From DASVXQ01 sp036392615 (GTDB taxonomy: Bacteria; Actinomycetota; CALGFH01): a stretch of 48,960 nt of DNA. Position 1 is the first letter of the stretch; each line of letters begins with the position of its first letter. Shown in pieces: positions 22,169 through 30,986 of the stretch. Under the pieces are notes generated by a model that did no database searches, was not told the origin of the DNA, and was given only the letters and a program-made list of their open reading frames with translations. Both the position numbers and the translations under genes were made by a program. The DNA is taken from assembly GCA_036392615.1 (NCBI GenBank), contig DASVXQ010000507.1, positions 1 to 48,960 of the forward strand, given 5' to 3'.

Positions 22169-23083
22169 GTGGCCGTCATCGAGGTCGAGGGCCTGAGCAA
22201 GCGCTACGGCAACGTGCAGGCGCTCCGCTCGGTCGACGTCACCGTCGAGCATGGCTGCACCGGGCTGGTCGGCTCCAACGGCGCCGGCAAGTCGACCCTG
22301 CTGCGACTGCTGCTCGGCCTGATCGCGCCCGACCAGGGCCGCGCCAGCGTGCTGGGTCACGACGTGGCCAGCGACCCGCTCGGAGTCCGCGCCCGCGTCG
22401 GCTACTTGCCCGAGGGGCCCTGCCTGCCCGGCGACGTCACCGCCGCCGACTTCGTCGCGTTCATGGGGCAGCTCGGCGGCCTGTCCCCGCGGGCCGCGCG
22501 TGAGCGCGCCTCAGAGGTCTGCTACCAGGTCGGCCTCGACGAGGAGCGCTACCGCGCGCTCGGGGGCTTCTCCGCCGGCATGCTCCAGCGGGTCAAGCTG
22601 GCGGTCGCACTGGTCTGCGACCCGCAGCTCCTGCTGCTGGACGAGCCGACCGACGGCATGGACCCGCAGGGCCGCGAGGACATGCTCGACCTGATCGACC
22701 GGGCCCGCGGCGAGCTGGGGGTGGACGTGCTGATCTCCACCCACCTGCTCGGCGACGTGGAGCGGATCTGCGACCAGGTGGTGATGGTCCACGGCGGCAA
22801 GGTCCTGGTCCAGGGACCGATCGCGGCGGTGGCGGGGACCACCGACGCCGGCTTCGCGGTGCAGCTCGGCGCCAACGGCGACACCGAGCTCGAGTCGCTG
22901 ACCCTGGCCGGCCTGCGGGCCCGCCGGGTCGGCGACGAGCTCCACGTGCAGGGCGGCGCCGGCACCGCCGACATGATCCGCGACGTGGCCGCCGACCGCG
23001 GCTGGGCGCTGCGGCGCCTCAGCCCCAGGGCACCGAGCCTGGAGGAGACCTTCCTCCAGCTCCAGGCGCAGGCGGCCCGGTGA
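22169..23083 (+). CDS. ABC transporter ATP-binding protein (export type), copy 1
   Basis: The 304-residue ATPase has Walker A G-S-N-G-A-G-K-S-T (35-43), signature F-S-A-G-M-L-Q-R-V, Walker B L-L-L-L-D-E-P-T-D-G-M-D-P and a C-terminal extension typical of exporters of the CcmA/NatA type. GTG 22169 has AGGGGG upstream; TAGGGT at 22122-22127 may be its -10. Its stop overlaps the permease start (GTGA). It probably pairs with the following permease. Confidence 0.92.
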   Translation: MAVIEVEGLSKRYGNVQALRSVDVTVEHGCTGLVGSNGAGKSTLLRLLLGLIAPDQGRASVLGHDVASDPLGVRARVGYLPEGPCLPGDVTAADFVAFMGQLGGLSPRAARERASEVCYQVGLDEERYRALGGFSAGMLQRVKLAVALVCDPQLLLLDEPTDGMDPQGREDMLDLIDRARGELGVDVLISTHLLGDVERICDQVVMVHGGKVLVQGPIAAVAGTTDAGFAVQLGANGDTELESLTLAGLRARRVGDELHVQGGAGTADMIRDVAADRGWALRRLSPRAPSLEETFLQLQAQAAR

Positions 23084-23973
23084 GCGGCGGCCCGGCGCCG
23101 GCCGGCGCGATCTACGACCGGGGCTACCGGCACTACCAGGGCGTCCGCGAGGGCCGCTCGCGCATGGTCAAGGCGCTGGTGCTCGCCGGGGTGCGCCGCA
23201 CGCTCGGGCTGCGGCGCTCCTGGAAGACCAAGGTGGTGCCGTGGGGCCTGCTGGTGGTGGCGCTGGCGCCGGTGGCGGCGTTCGTCGGCATCCGGGTGGT
23301 GGCCGGCGACGCCGTCGACGAGCTGATCGGCTACGCGCAGTACCTGCGCGTCGTCGCGCTGGTGCTGCTGCTGTTCGCCGCCACCGCCGGGCCGGAGCTG
23401 CTCTGCCCCGACCGGCAGAGCAACGTGCTGGCGCTGTACTTCACCCGCCCGCTGAGCCGCGGCGACTACCTGCTCGCCAAGGCCACCGCGCTGCTGCTGG
23501 TGATGGCGCTGATCGCGCTGCTGCCGATGCTGGTCCTGCTGGCCGGCAACGTGCTGACCGCCGACGCGGCCATGACCTACCTGGGCGACCACCTCGCCGA
23601 CGTGCCCAGGATCCTGCTGGCCGGCGGGGTGCTGACGATCTTCTACTCGGCCATCGCGCTGGCGATCGCCAGCCTGACCGAGCGGCGCAGCATCGCGGTG
23701 GCGGTGCAGCTCGGCGTGTTCCTGGCGTCCGGGACGGTGGCCAGCATCGTGTTCTTCACCGCGTCCTTCCCGGGCCGGCGCTGGCTCGCCCTGGTGGCGC
23801 TCCAGCAGCTTCCCGACCGCTTCGTGGACTGGGTGTTCGGCGAGCCGTTCTCGCAGGGGTCGATGGCCGCCCAGGCCGGCTTCACCGGACCGGCCTACCT
23901 GGCGGCCATCGGCGTGGTGACCGCGCTCGCCTGCGGCCTGCTCGGCTGGCGCGTCTCGAGGCTGCGCGCATGA
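23080..23973 (+). CDS. ABC-2-type permease, copy 1
   Basis: The 297-residue membrane protein has about six hydrophobic helices (near 54-74, 88-106, 130-152, 170-198, 205-226 and 270-292). A short cytoplasmic N-terminus with I-Y-D-R-G-Y-R-H-Y precedes them, a sequence common in ABC-2 permeases of this type. Both ends overlap adjacent ATPase genes by 4 bases, so it is part of a four-gene exporter operon. The cargo is unknown. Confidence 0.88.
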   Translation: MSGGPAPAGAIYDRGYRHYQGVREGRSRMVKALVLAGVRRTLGLRRSWKTKVVPWGLLVVALAPVAAFVGIRVVAGDAVDELIGYAQYLRVVALVLLLFAATAGPELLCPDRQSNVLALYFTRPLSRGDYLLAKATALLLVMALIALLPMLVLLAGNVLTADAAMTYLGDHLADVPRILLAGGVLTIFYSAIALAIASLTERRSIAVAVQLGVFLASGTVASIVFFTASFPGRRWLALVALQQLPDRFVDWVFGEPFSQGSMAAQAGFTGPAYLAAIGVVTALACGLLGWRVSRLRA

Positions 23974-24956
23974 CCCCCGAGGTGCGCACCGCCTCGACCG
24001 CGGCGCGGGCGGACGGCCGCCACGCCCGGGCCGACCGGCCACGGCCAGTGGTCGAGCTGCGCCACGTGTCCAAGTGGTACGGCGACGTGGTGGCGGTCAG
24101 CGACCTCTCCTTCGAGCTGTGGCCGGGGGTGACGGGGCTGCTGGGACCCAACGGCGCCGGCAAGACCACCACGCTGAAGGCGATCTGCGGCCTGCTGCGG
24201 CCATCCCAGGGCGAGGTGCTGGTGTTTGGGCAGCCGCTGCTCGCTGACCCGATGCTGTACCGCTCGATCGGCGTGGTGCCCGACGGCGAGCGGCTCTATC
24301 CCCGGCTGACGGTGCGCTCCTACGTGCGGCTGCACGCCGAGCTGCAGGGCCTGGCCAGTCCCGGCGCGGCCGCCGACCGCGCGATCGAGTCGGTCGGCCT
24401 CACCGAGCTGGCCGGCCGCCGGCTCCGCGGGCTGTCCAAGGGCGAGCGCCAGCGCACCAAGGTGGCCGGCGCGATCGTCCACCAGCCCGCGATGCTGGTG
24501 CTCGACGAGCCGATGACCGGGATGGACCCTGGGCAGCGGGCGCGGTTCATCGAGCTGGTGCTGCGGGTCGGCGCGGCCGGGGTGACCGTGCTGGTCTCCA
24601 GCCACATCCTCGGCGAGGTGGAGCGGCTCGCCTCGCAGGTGCTGGTGCTGGTCGGCGGGCGGCTGGCCGCCTCGGGCGACTTCCACGCCATCCGGGACCT
24701 GATGGCCGACCAGCCACGCACAGTGCTGGTGCGCGCCTCGGACCCGCGCCGGCTGGCGAGCGGCCTGATGGCGCTGCCGTCGACCGTCGGGGTCGAGGTC
24801 GAGGGCGACACCCTGCGGGCGCGCACCCGCTCGGTCGACGCCTTCGCCACCGAGCTGCCGCGGCTGGCGCGCGACGGGGGCGTTGGCCTGCGCGAGATCC
24901 GCACCACCGACGAGTCGCTCGAGCAGGTCTTCCGCTACCTGGTGCGGCGGCGATGA
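23970..24956 (+). CDS. ABC transporter ATP-binding protein (export type), copy 2
   Basis: The 328-residue ATPase has Walker A G-P-N-G-A-G-K-T-T-T, Walker B L-V-L-D-E-P-M-T-G-M-D-P and a signature of the variant form L-S-K-G-E-R-Q-R rather than L-S-G-G-Q. About 25 polar residues precede the fold. It starts with ATG overlapping the upstream permease stop and ends overlapping the next permease start, giving an ATPase-permease-ATPase-permease layout. The two ATPases probably form a heterodimeric exporter. Confidence 0.92.
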   Translation: MTPEVRTASTAARADGRHARADRPRPVVELRHVSKWYGDVVAVSDLSFELWPGVTGLLGPNGAGKTTTLKAICGLLRPSQGEVLVFGQPLLADPMLYRSIGVVPDGERLYPRLTVRSYVRLHAELQGLASPGAAADRAIESVGLTELAGRRLRGLSKGERQRTKVAGAIVHQPAMLVLDEPMTGMDPGQRARFIELVLRVGAAGVTVLVSSHILGEVERLASQVLVLVGGRLAASGDFHAIRDLMADQPRTVLVRASDPRRLASGLMALPSTVGVEVEGDTLRARTRSVDAFATELPRLARDGGVGLREIRTTDESLEQVFRYLVRRR

Positions 24957-25759
24957 GCGCCGATCCCCGCGAGCGGGCGGGCAGCCGCGCCGAGCGGCAG
25001 GCGCGGCCCGAGCGCGCCTCCGGGAGCTCCGGCGGGAGCTTGGCGCTGCTGCGCTTCGCCCTGGGCGAGCTGCTGGCCGGCAAGCGGCTGCCGATCGTGG
25101 CGGCGCTGGTCGCCCTGCCGCTGTGGCTGCCGTCGCTGCTGGCCCCGGGCTCCGGGCAGGACCCGACCCGGTTCAGCTTCGACCTGTTCCGCAACCTGAC
25201 CATGCCGGTGCTGCTGCCGGTGGTCAGCTTCGCCTTCTCGACCGCGGCGCTGGGCAACGAGCTGCGCCGGGGCACCATCACCAACCTGCTGCTCAAGCCG
25301 ATCCATCGCTGGTCGATCCTGGGCGCCGAGTACCTGGCCGCGGTGCTGGCCACCCTGGTGGTGCTGCTGCCAGCCGAGGTCGTCGCCCAGTTCCTGGCGG
25401 CCCGGGGGCTCGGCTCCGGCGTCCTGTTGGAGGCCACCCTGGCGGCCACGGCCGTGGGGGTGCTGGCCTACTCCGCCATCGGGATGCTGCTGTCGCTGCT
25501 GGTCTCGCGAGCGCTGCTGCTCGGGCTGGTCTATGCCCTGCTGTGGGAGGGCGCGGTGGTCGGGGCCGCGCCCAGCGCCTCGTCGCTCTCGGTGCGCGGC
25601 TACGTCGAGGGCGTGCTCGCCGCCGTGCTCGACACCGGCGCCGGCCCCGGGCTTACCACCCGCCTCGGCCCGCTGTCCTCCACCCTGCTCGCCCTGATCG
25701 TCACCGCCGCCGCCCTGGTCCTCGCCCGCACCCGCCTCGCCCGCATGGACCTGCCTTAG
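24953..25759 (+). CDS. ABC-2-type permease, copy 2
   Basis: The 268-residue protein has a polar, Arg-rich 30-residue N-terminus followed by about six hydrophobic segments. The G-N-E-L-R-R-G-T-I-T-N-L-L-L-K-P motif is typical of ABC-2 permeases, where E-x-x-x-G-T precedes a coupling helix. Its TAG stop lies in one arm of a hairpin shared with the convergent MFS gene. It completes the four-gene exporter operon. Confidence 0.88.
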   Translation: MSADPRERAGSRAERQARPERASGSSGGSLALLRFALGELLAGKRLPIVAALVALPLWLPSLLAPGSGQDPTRFSFDLFRNLTMPVLLPVVSFAFSTAALGNELRRGTITNLLLKPIHRWSILGAEYLAAVLATLVVLLPAEVVAQFLAARGLGSGVLLEATLAATAVGVLAYSAIGMLLSLLVSRALLLGLVYALLWEGAVVGAAPSASSLSVRGYVEGVLAAVLDTGAGPGLTTRLGPLSSTLLALIVTAAALVLARTRLARMDLP

Positions 25760-25810
25760 AGCACCCCGCCAACCACCATCCCCCAAGATGGGATCCATGA
25801 CCGTGCTCTA
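25757..25810. terminator. Nested bidirectional terminator between convergent genes
   Basis: TAGAGCAC (25757-25764) and GTGCTCTA (25803-25810) are perfect complementary arms, each containing the TAG stop of one of the two converging genes. An inner ATCCC/GGGAT hairpin lies between them. The segment also shares CCTTAGAGC and ATCCATGACCG with the gap at 30981-31013. Confidence 0.6.
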
Positions 25811-27193
25811 GGGTGCGGGCTGGCCGCGGCCCGGTTGGGGAAGGCCGCCGGCCGGGCCCATCACGGGGGAGGCGTCGGAGGCCGGGGCGGCCGGAGCGGC
25901 GGGCTGGTCCATGGATTCGAGGAGCGCGGGACGCAGCAGGCGAACCGAGGCGACGATGGCCAGCAGGAGCATGCCGGTCACGGCGGTGACCAGGCGGAGG
26001 CCGACGCGGTCGCCGAGCCAGCCCTGGATGACCAGGCCGAGGGAGTGGCCGCCGCCGACGCCGAGCATGGACAGGCTGGCGATGCGCGCCCGCAGCGCGC
26101 GCGGGGCGCGGAGCTGGCAGACGGTCATCACGCCGGACAGCACGTTGAGGTAGCAGAAGCCGAGCACGCCGATGGCGGCGATCGCCAGCGGGAAGGTCGG
26201 CGCCATGCCGTAGGCGGCGGCCAGCGGCCCGACCAGCAGCAGCGCGGCGACCAGCAGGCGCCGCCGGCCGAGCCGGGCGGCCAGCGGCCCGGCGGCCAGC
26301 GCGGCGCAGACGGCGCCGATGCCCTGGGAGGTGACCAGCGCCGAGGTCCCGGCGGCGCCCTCGTCGAACACCTTGATGGCCACCGCCGGGACCAGCCCGA
26401 TGAAGGGCGACACCAGGAAGGTGGTGGCCAGCAGCATCAGCAGGGCGGTGCGGATGCCGGCGTCGCGGCGCGCGACCGCGACCCCCTCGCCGATGGTGCG
26501 CCACACCCGGCGCACCGACTCGCCCCGCTGCTGCACCGGCGGCACGCTGATCAGCGCCAGCCCCACCAGCACCGCGCCGAAGCTGGCGGTGTTGAACCAG
26601 AAGGCCCAGGCCAGGCCGCCGGCGGCGATCACCAGCCCGGCCAGCGCCGGCCCGACCACCCGGCCGAGGTTGAACTGCGCCGCGCCCAGGCTCATGGCGC
26701 CCAGCAGGTCGTCGCCGCTGACCAGGTCGGGGATCATCGCCTGGAACGCCGGGATGTACGACGCCACCGCGGCGCCCTCCAGCAGCACGATGGCCGCGAC
26801 CAGCGGGACCGAGAGCCGGTTGGTGACCGCCAGGACCGCCAGCGCGGCGGCCAGCGCGGTCTGGAACAGCACCATCGAGACCAGGTAGCGGCGCCGGTCG
26901 AAGCGGTCGGCCAGCGCGCCGGCGATCGGCCCGAGCAGCACGGTCGGCAGGTAGGTGAGCGCCGCGATCGTACCGGTCCAGCCCGCCTGCCCGGTGGTCT
27001 GGGTGACGTAGACGCCGACAGCGACCGTCTCCATCCAGGTGCCGATGTTGGAGACGAACCCGCCCGCCCAGATGGTCGCGTAGGCGCGATGCCGGAACGG
27101 CCGGAACGGCGAGACTCTCGCGGATCCGGGGGTGCGGGAAGCAGCCGTGGTCACGCCCACACGGTACGCGTGTCGGCGATCCGATTCCCCCAT
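25808..27193 (-). CDS. MFS transporter, enterobactin-exporter-like (TMS12 type)
   Basis: The 461-residue protein has twelve hydrophobic helices and the MFS motif A-G-A-L-A-D-R-F-D-R-R-R after helix 2, with the N-terminal F-R-P-F-R-H-R-A-Y-A-T-I-W-A-G pattern typical of MFS_3/EntS-type exporters. A Pro/Ala-rich tail follows the last helix. The start is uncertain: ATG 27193 is used, but GTG codons at 27160 and 27154 would remove a short unstructured leader. It is divergent from the PAC2 gene. The substrate is not predictable. Confidence 0.88.
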   Translation of the reverse strand: MGESDRRHAYRVGVTTAASRTPGSARVSPFRPFRHRAYATIWAGGFVSNIGTWMETVAVGVYVTQTTGQAGWTGTIAALTYLPTVLLGPIAGALADRFDRRRYLVSMVLFQTALAAALAVLAVTNRLSVPLVAAIVLLEGAAVASYIPAFQAMIPDLVSGDDLLGAMSLGAAQFNLGRVVGPALAGLVIAAGGLAWAFWFNTASFGAVLVGLALISVPPVQQRGESVRRVWRTIGEGVAVARRDAGIRTALLMLLATTFLVSPFIGLVPAVAIKVFDEGAAGTSALVTSQGIGAVCAALAAGPLAARLGRRRLLVAALLLVGPLAAAYGMAPTFPLAIAAIGVLGFCYLNVLSGVMTVCQLRAPRALRARIASLSMLGVGGGHSLGLVIQGWLGDRVGLRLVTAVTGMLLLAIVASVRLLRPALLESMDQPAAPAAPASDASPVMGPAGGLPQPGRGQPAP

Positions 27194-27209
27194 CAACGGC
27201 CCAAGCCGC

Positions 27210-27215
27210 TACCCT
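27210..27215 (+). promoter_or_regulatory. Possible -10 for a leaderless PAC2 mRNA
   Basis: TACCCT (TANNNT pattern) lies 6 bases before ATG 27222, and no Shine-Dalgarno is present. This matches leaderless geometry, but no -35 is seen. Confidence 0.35.
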
Positions 27216-27221
27216 GCGGGT

Positions 27222-28109
27222 ATGTCACCACAGCGGGATCTCCTCGAATTCAAGGGCGAGCCGCCGCAGCTCGAGCGGCCGTTCCTGGTGATGCACCTGA
27301 CCGGCTGGACCGACTCCGGCGTCGCCGGCCAGACCGCCATCGGCTTCCTCCAGGCACGCTGGAACGCCCGCACCACCGCCACCTTCGACAGCGACGAGCT
27401 GATCGACTACCGCACCCACCGGCCGCTGGTCCGCCTGGCCAGGGGCGTCATCGAGGAGGTGACCTGGTCGGACCTCGAGCTGCAACAGGCCACCACGGTC
27501 GCCGGCGTGCGCGACGCGCTGCTGCTCAGCGGCCCCGAGCCGAATTTCCGCTGGCACGCCTTTGCCGACCGGGTGACCCGGCTCTGCCTGGACCTCGGCG
27601 TCAGCGAGGTCTTCGGGCTGGGCGCCTTCCCGGCGCCGTCGCTGCACACCGATCCCGTGGCGGTGGTCAGCACCTCGGCGGACCCGGAGCTGGCCGGGCA
27701 GCTCGAGACCGTGCCGGCGATCGTGGAGCTGGCCGCCGGCATCCAGAGCGTGCTCGAGGAGCGGCTGCACAAGGCCGGGATCCCGGCCACCGGCCTGTGG
27801 GCCCGGGTGCCGCCCTACCTGGCCGGCGGCAGCCACCCGCCGGCGGCGCTGGCGCTGATCCGCACGCTGGAGCGCCTCGCCGGGGTGACGGTCGACGCCA
27901 CCGAGCTGGAGGCTGCCACCAAGGAGCACATCGAGCAGGTCGAGCAGGCGATCCGCGAGCGGCCGCAGATCGCGGAGTTCGTCGAGCAGATCCGCAACAT
28001 GGTCGCCCAGGGCGACGAGCGGCTGCCGTCCGGCGACGAGATCGCCGACGAGCTGGAGCGGTTCCTCGCGCAACAGCAGCCGCCGCCCGACGACGAGCGG
28101 CCGGGCTGA
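27222..28109 (+). CDS. PAC2-family protein
   Basis: The 295-residue protein shows the PAC2 (proteasome assembly chaperone 2) pattern: an early hydrophobic strand, G-W-x-D-S-G-x-A-G, D-x-D-E-L-x-D-Y-R-x-x-R-P, and a central L-G-A-F-P-A-P. The C-terminal third is helical and Glu-rich. Actinobacterial members are common and their link to the proteasome is unproven. A GNAT gene follows after 5 bases, suggesting an operon. Confidence 0.88.
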   Translation: MSPQRDLLEFKGEPPQLERPFLVMHLTGWTDSGVAGQTAIGFLQARWNARTTATFDSDELIDYRTHRPLVRLARGVIEEVTWSDLELQQATTVAGVRDALLLSGPEPNFRWHAFADRVTRLCLDLGVSEVFGLGAFPAPSLHTDPVAVVSTSADPELAGQLETVPAIVELAAGIQSVLEERLHKAGIPATGLWARVPPYLAGGSHPPAALALIRTLERLAGVTVDATELEAATKEHIEQVEQAIRERPQIAEFVEQIRNMVAQGDERLPSGDEIADELERFLAQQQPPPDDERPG

Positions 28110-28114
28110 CGCCC

Positions 28115-28552
28115 ATGGGCGTCGCCATCGAGCTGGCACGACAGGCCGACGAGCGGCTGGCGGCGGCCTTCGCCCGGCTGATCCCTCAGCTCAGCTCGAC
28201 CTCGGCCGTGCCGGACGTGGAGGCCCTTCGCCGCGTCGTGGAGTTCCCCGGCAACCGGCTGCTGGTCGCCCGCGACGGCGACGAGGTCGTCGGCACGCTG
28301 ACCCTGGTGCTGTTCCCGATCCCGACCGGGCTCCGCGCCCGCATCGAGGACGTCGTGGTCGACCGGGCGGCCAGGGGCCGGGGCGTCGGCGAGGCGCTGA
28401 CCCGGGAGGCGCTTCGCCTGGCCGACGAGGCGGGCGCCCGCACGGTGGACCTGACCTCGCGCCTGGAGCGGGGTGCCGCGGTGCGCCTCTACGAGCGGGT
28501 CGGCTTCGAGGAGCGCCCCTCGCGCGTCTACCGCTACGCCGGCCCCCGCTAG
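28115..28552 (+). CDS. GNAT-family N-acetyltransferase
   Basis: The 145-residue protein has the GNAT acetyl-CoA site: I-E-D-V-V-V-D (motif strand) then R-G-R-G-V-G-E-A-L in the pyrophosphate loop, and a C-terminal L-Y-E-R-V-G-F-E segment. The acceptor substrate cannot be predicted. It is 5 bases downstream of the PAC2 gene, and its stop is 10 bases from the convergent PPOX gene. Confidence 0.92.
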   Translation: MGVAIELARQADERLAAAFARLIPQLSSTSAVPDVEALRRVVEFPGNRLLVARDGDEVVGTLTLVLFPIPTGLRARIEDVVVDRAARGRGVGEALTREALRLADEAGARTVDLTSRLERGAAVRLYERVGFEERPSRVYRYAGPR

Positions 28553-28562
28553 CGTCCCGTAC

Positions 28563-28991
28563 TCAGTCGGCGATGGCCGCCTGGGCCACGATGCGGCTGG
28601 GGCGGACGCGCATCACCAGCTCGCCCGGCACGCCGTTGCGCTTGCCGTACTCCTCGGCGCGGTCGGCGCCCATGTAGCGGCCGCCGAGCTTGGTGGCCCA
28701 GGCGAGCAGGTCGGCCTGGTCCTCGGGGGAGTTGCTGGCGGTGCCCTGGATGATCACGAAGGAGAAGGGCGGCCGCTCGTCGTCGACGCAGAGGCTGACG
28801 CGCGGGTCGCGCGCGATGTTGCGGGCCTTCACCGAGGTGTGGTGGGTGGTGAAGACGATCTCGTCCCCGTCCAGCACGAACCAGATCGGCGTGACGTGCG
28901 GCGACCCGTCCGCGCGGGTGGTCGCCAGCTTGCCGGTTCTCGGCTGGCTGGTGAGAAACTCGCGCCACGCCCCCTCTGACATCTCCGGCAT
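28563..28991 (-). CDS. PPOX-class F420-dependent oxidoreductase-like protein
   Basis: The 142-residue split-barrel flavin/F420-binding protein has the family features G-K-L-A-T-T-R-A-D-G-S-P-H-V-T-P-I-W-F near the N-terminus, then T-x-x-x-S-V-K-A-R-N-I-A-R-D-P-R-V-S-L. AGGAGGG lies just upstream of ATG 28991. Proteins of this type reduce diverse substrates with F420H2, consistent with an actinobacterial host. The substrate is unknown. Confidence 0.88.
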   Translation of the reverse strand: MPEMSEGAWREFLTSQPRTGKLATTRADGSPHVTPIWFVLDGDEIVFTTHHTSVKARNIARDPRVSLCVDDERPPFSFVIIQGTASNSPEDQADLLAWATKLGGRYMGADRAEEYGKRNGVPGELVMRVRPSRIVAQAAIAD

Positions 28992-29055
28992 GCTGCCCTC
29001 CTGGTCCGACGGCTCGTCCCGCTGCCTGTCCCGCCCCGGCCGTCGCCGGGGCCGC

Positions 29056-29265
29056 CTACCGCACCGCCTGGTCGTGCCTGGCGCCGCCGCGGCGCAGCAG
29101 CGCGCGCACCCGGGCGACCAGCTCGTCGAGCGCGAACGGTTTCACCGGGTAGTCGTCCGCGCCCGCCGCGAGCCCGCCGGCCCGGTCGCCGGCTCCATCG
29201 TAGGCGGTGAGCAGGATGACGGGCGTGTGGTCGCCGGCCTCGCGCAGGCGGCGGCAGACCTCCGG
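29056..29265 (-). pseudogene. Truncated response-regulator receiver domain
   Basis: Sixty-nine codons ending in TAG match the second half of an OmpR-type receiver domain: V-C-R-R-L-R, V-I-L-L-T-A with the conserved Thr, G-A-D-D-Y, and V-K-P-F with the conserved Lys, then the R-A-L-L-R-R linker. The phospho-acceptor Asp half is missing upstream (the frame continues as unrelated sequence) and no DNA-binding domain follows. A Leu-to-Pro change (D-Y-P-V-K-P-F) also fits decay. It is probably a remnant of a deleted two-component system. Confidence 0.75.
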
Positions 29266-29546
29266 CCTTCTGAACCGGACCGTTCTGTCCCATGGAGCTG
29301 GGAGCAACCTGTGCCGCGCATGAGAAGTGGCTATGAAAGCCGCCGGGAATCGATCGTCATAATACCCGCATAGTGCGCATACCCGGACAGCTGTAGCCAA
29401 TCTTCTCGATCGACCTCGGCGCGGCCACGCCGTTTCCTCTCGCCGGCGCACCGCCCGGCGTGCACCTGTTCAGTCGCGGCCCGCTCGCGCCGACTGTGAT
29501 GGGGCCGGCTTCGTGGGACGTGCCCGTCGCGCCGAGGGGGGTCGGG
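29266..29546. other. Intergenic gap, lower GC, possible divergent promoter area
   Basis: About 280 bases lack a convincing gene. The middle part is less GC-rich than its surroundings and includes CATAAT at 29358-29363, a 5-of-6 match to a -10 but without a matching -35. It probably contains the breakpoint that removed the response-regulator N-terminus and the promoter of the pseudokinase gene. Confidence 0.4.
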
Positions 29547-30986
29547 ATGCAGGACGTGAATCTTGTGCTGGCCGACCGGTACCAGGCGCGGGAACGCCTC
29601 GGAAGCGGTGCCGGCACGGGCGTCGAGGAGTACCTCGGCCGGGACCTGCGCCTGGCCCGGCCGGTGGTCATCCAGGTGATCCGCGGCGCCGGTGAGGACG
29701 GCTTCGCGCCGCAGGCTCGGCTGATGGCCAGCCTGGACCACCCGGCGATCGCCAGCGTGTACGACTGGGGCCAGCAGGACGAGCTGGCCTACCTGATCCG
29801 CGAGTACGTGCCGGGCCAGGACCTCGCCCGGCTGCTGATCGAGCGCGGGGTGATGCCGGCCGCGCAGGCGGCGGCGATCGGCGCCGAGGTGGCCGCCGCG
29901 CTGGCCGCCGCGCACCGCATCGGCCTGGCCCACGGCAGCCTCGACGCCGCCGACGTCATCCTCGGCGACCAGCGCGTCACCGTGGTCGGCTTCGGCGCCG
30001 CCTGGATCCGCGAGGCCGCCGGCGCCGGCCCGAACGACGAGACCGTGACCGCCGCCGGGGCGGTGGCCGGTCCGTGGGCACCAGCGGGATCGGCGGCAGG
30101 GGCCCGGGGCGACCACGACTCGCAGGCGGACCTGCGCGCGCTCGGCGGGATGCTCTACCAGATGGTCACCGGGGCGCCGCCGGAGCAGTGGCCGGTGGTC
30201 GCGCCGGCGGCCGGCGGCGCGCTGCCGGCGCAGCTGCGCCAGGTGATCGCGCGGCTGATGGCGACCGGCCCGGACGAGCGCTACCACGCCGCCGAGGCGG
30301 TCCGCGCCGACCTGTTGCACCTCGTCCACGAGCGGCCGGCCCCCGCGCCACCGGTCAGCGCCATGCCCGCCGGAGCGACCCAGGCGAGCGCCGGACCGGC
30401 CGACTCGACCGCGCCGCTGCGGCTGGTCGACCCGACGAGCTGGGTGTCGGAGGACCAGGCGGGGCCGGACGGCAACGGCGCCAGGGGCGGGGCCGGCCGG
30501 GGCCGCCGCCACTGGGCCGGTGTCTGGGGCGGGGTCCTGCTTGGCCTGGTGCTGCTCGTCGCGGCGGTGGCCGGGGCGCTGCTGCTGACCCGCGACCCCG
30601 GCGGGTCCGCCACCGTGCAGCCGCCCGGCAGCGCGCCGGCCACGAGCGGTGGCACCACGCCGGTCGACCTGCTGCCGGACGTGGTGGGGCTGCCCGAGCG
30701 CGACGCCACCGCCGTGCTGGAGCGGCAGGGCTTCGTGGCCAACATCTCGCGCCGGCCGTCGGACCAGGCCGCCGGCGTGGTCACCAGCCAGAGCCCGGGG
30801 GCCGGGGAGCGGCCGCCCAGGGGCGCGATCGTGTTCCTCACCGTGTCGAGCGGGCCGGGCGACAGCACCATCCCCGGGCCGGAGGAGACCACCGGGCCCG
30901 GCCCCGGTCGCTCGCCGGCGCCGCCCACCACCAAGCCCTCCGGCGGCGGGGAGCCGCCGACCACCGCGGCGCAGGCCTCGCCTTAG
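29547..30986 (+). CDS. PASTA-domain membrane pseudokinase (PknB-like, catalytically dead)
   Basis: The 479-residue protein follows the PknB layout: kinase fold (about 8-262), a membrane helix (about 325-347), one PASTA domain (about 374-435, L-P-D-V-V-G-L-P-E-R-D-A) and a Pro/Thr/Gly-rich tail. Key residues are lost: the VAxK Lys is Gln43, HRD reads His129-Gly-Ser131, the catalytic-loop Lys and Asn are Asp133 and Asp136, and DFG is Gly148-Phe-Gly. It probably serves as a peptidoglycan-binding scaffold, as with other bacterial pseudokinases. ATG 29547 has GAGGGGGG upstream; in-frame starts further up add only unstructured residues. Confidence 0.85.
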   Translation: MQDVNLVLADRYQARERLGSGAGTGVEEYLGRDLRLARPVVIQVIRGAGEDGFAPQARLMASLDHPAIASVYDWGQQDELAYLIREYVPGQDLARLLIERGVMPAAQAAAIGAEVAAALAAAHRIGLAHGSLDAADVILGDQRVTVVGFGAAWIREAAGAGPNDETVTAAGAVAGPWAPAGSAAGARGDHDSQADLRALGGMLYQMVTGAPPEQWPVVAPAAGGALPAQLRQVIARLMATGPDERYHAAEAVRADLLHLVHERPAPAPPVSAMPAGATQASAGPADSTAPLRLVDPTSWVSEDQAGPDGNGARGGAGRGRRHWAGVWGGVLLGLVLLVAAVAGALLLTRDPGGSATVQPPGSAPATSGGTTPVDLLPDVVGLPERDATAVLERQGFVANISRRPSDQAAGVVTSQSPGAGERPPRGAIVFLTVSSGPGDSTIPGPEETTGPGPGRSPAPPTTKPSGGGEPPTTAAQASP

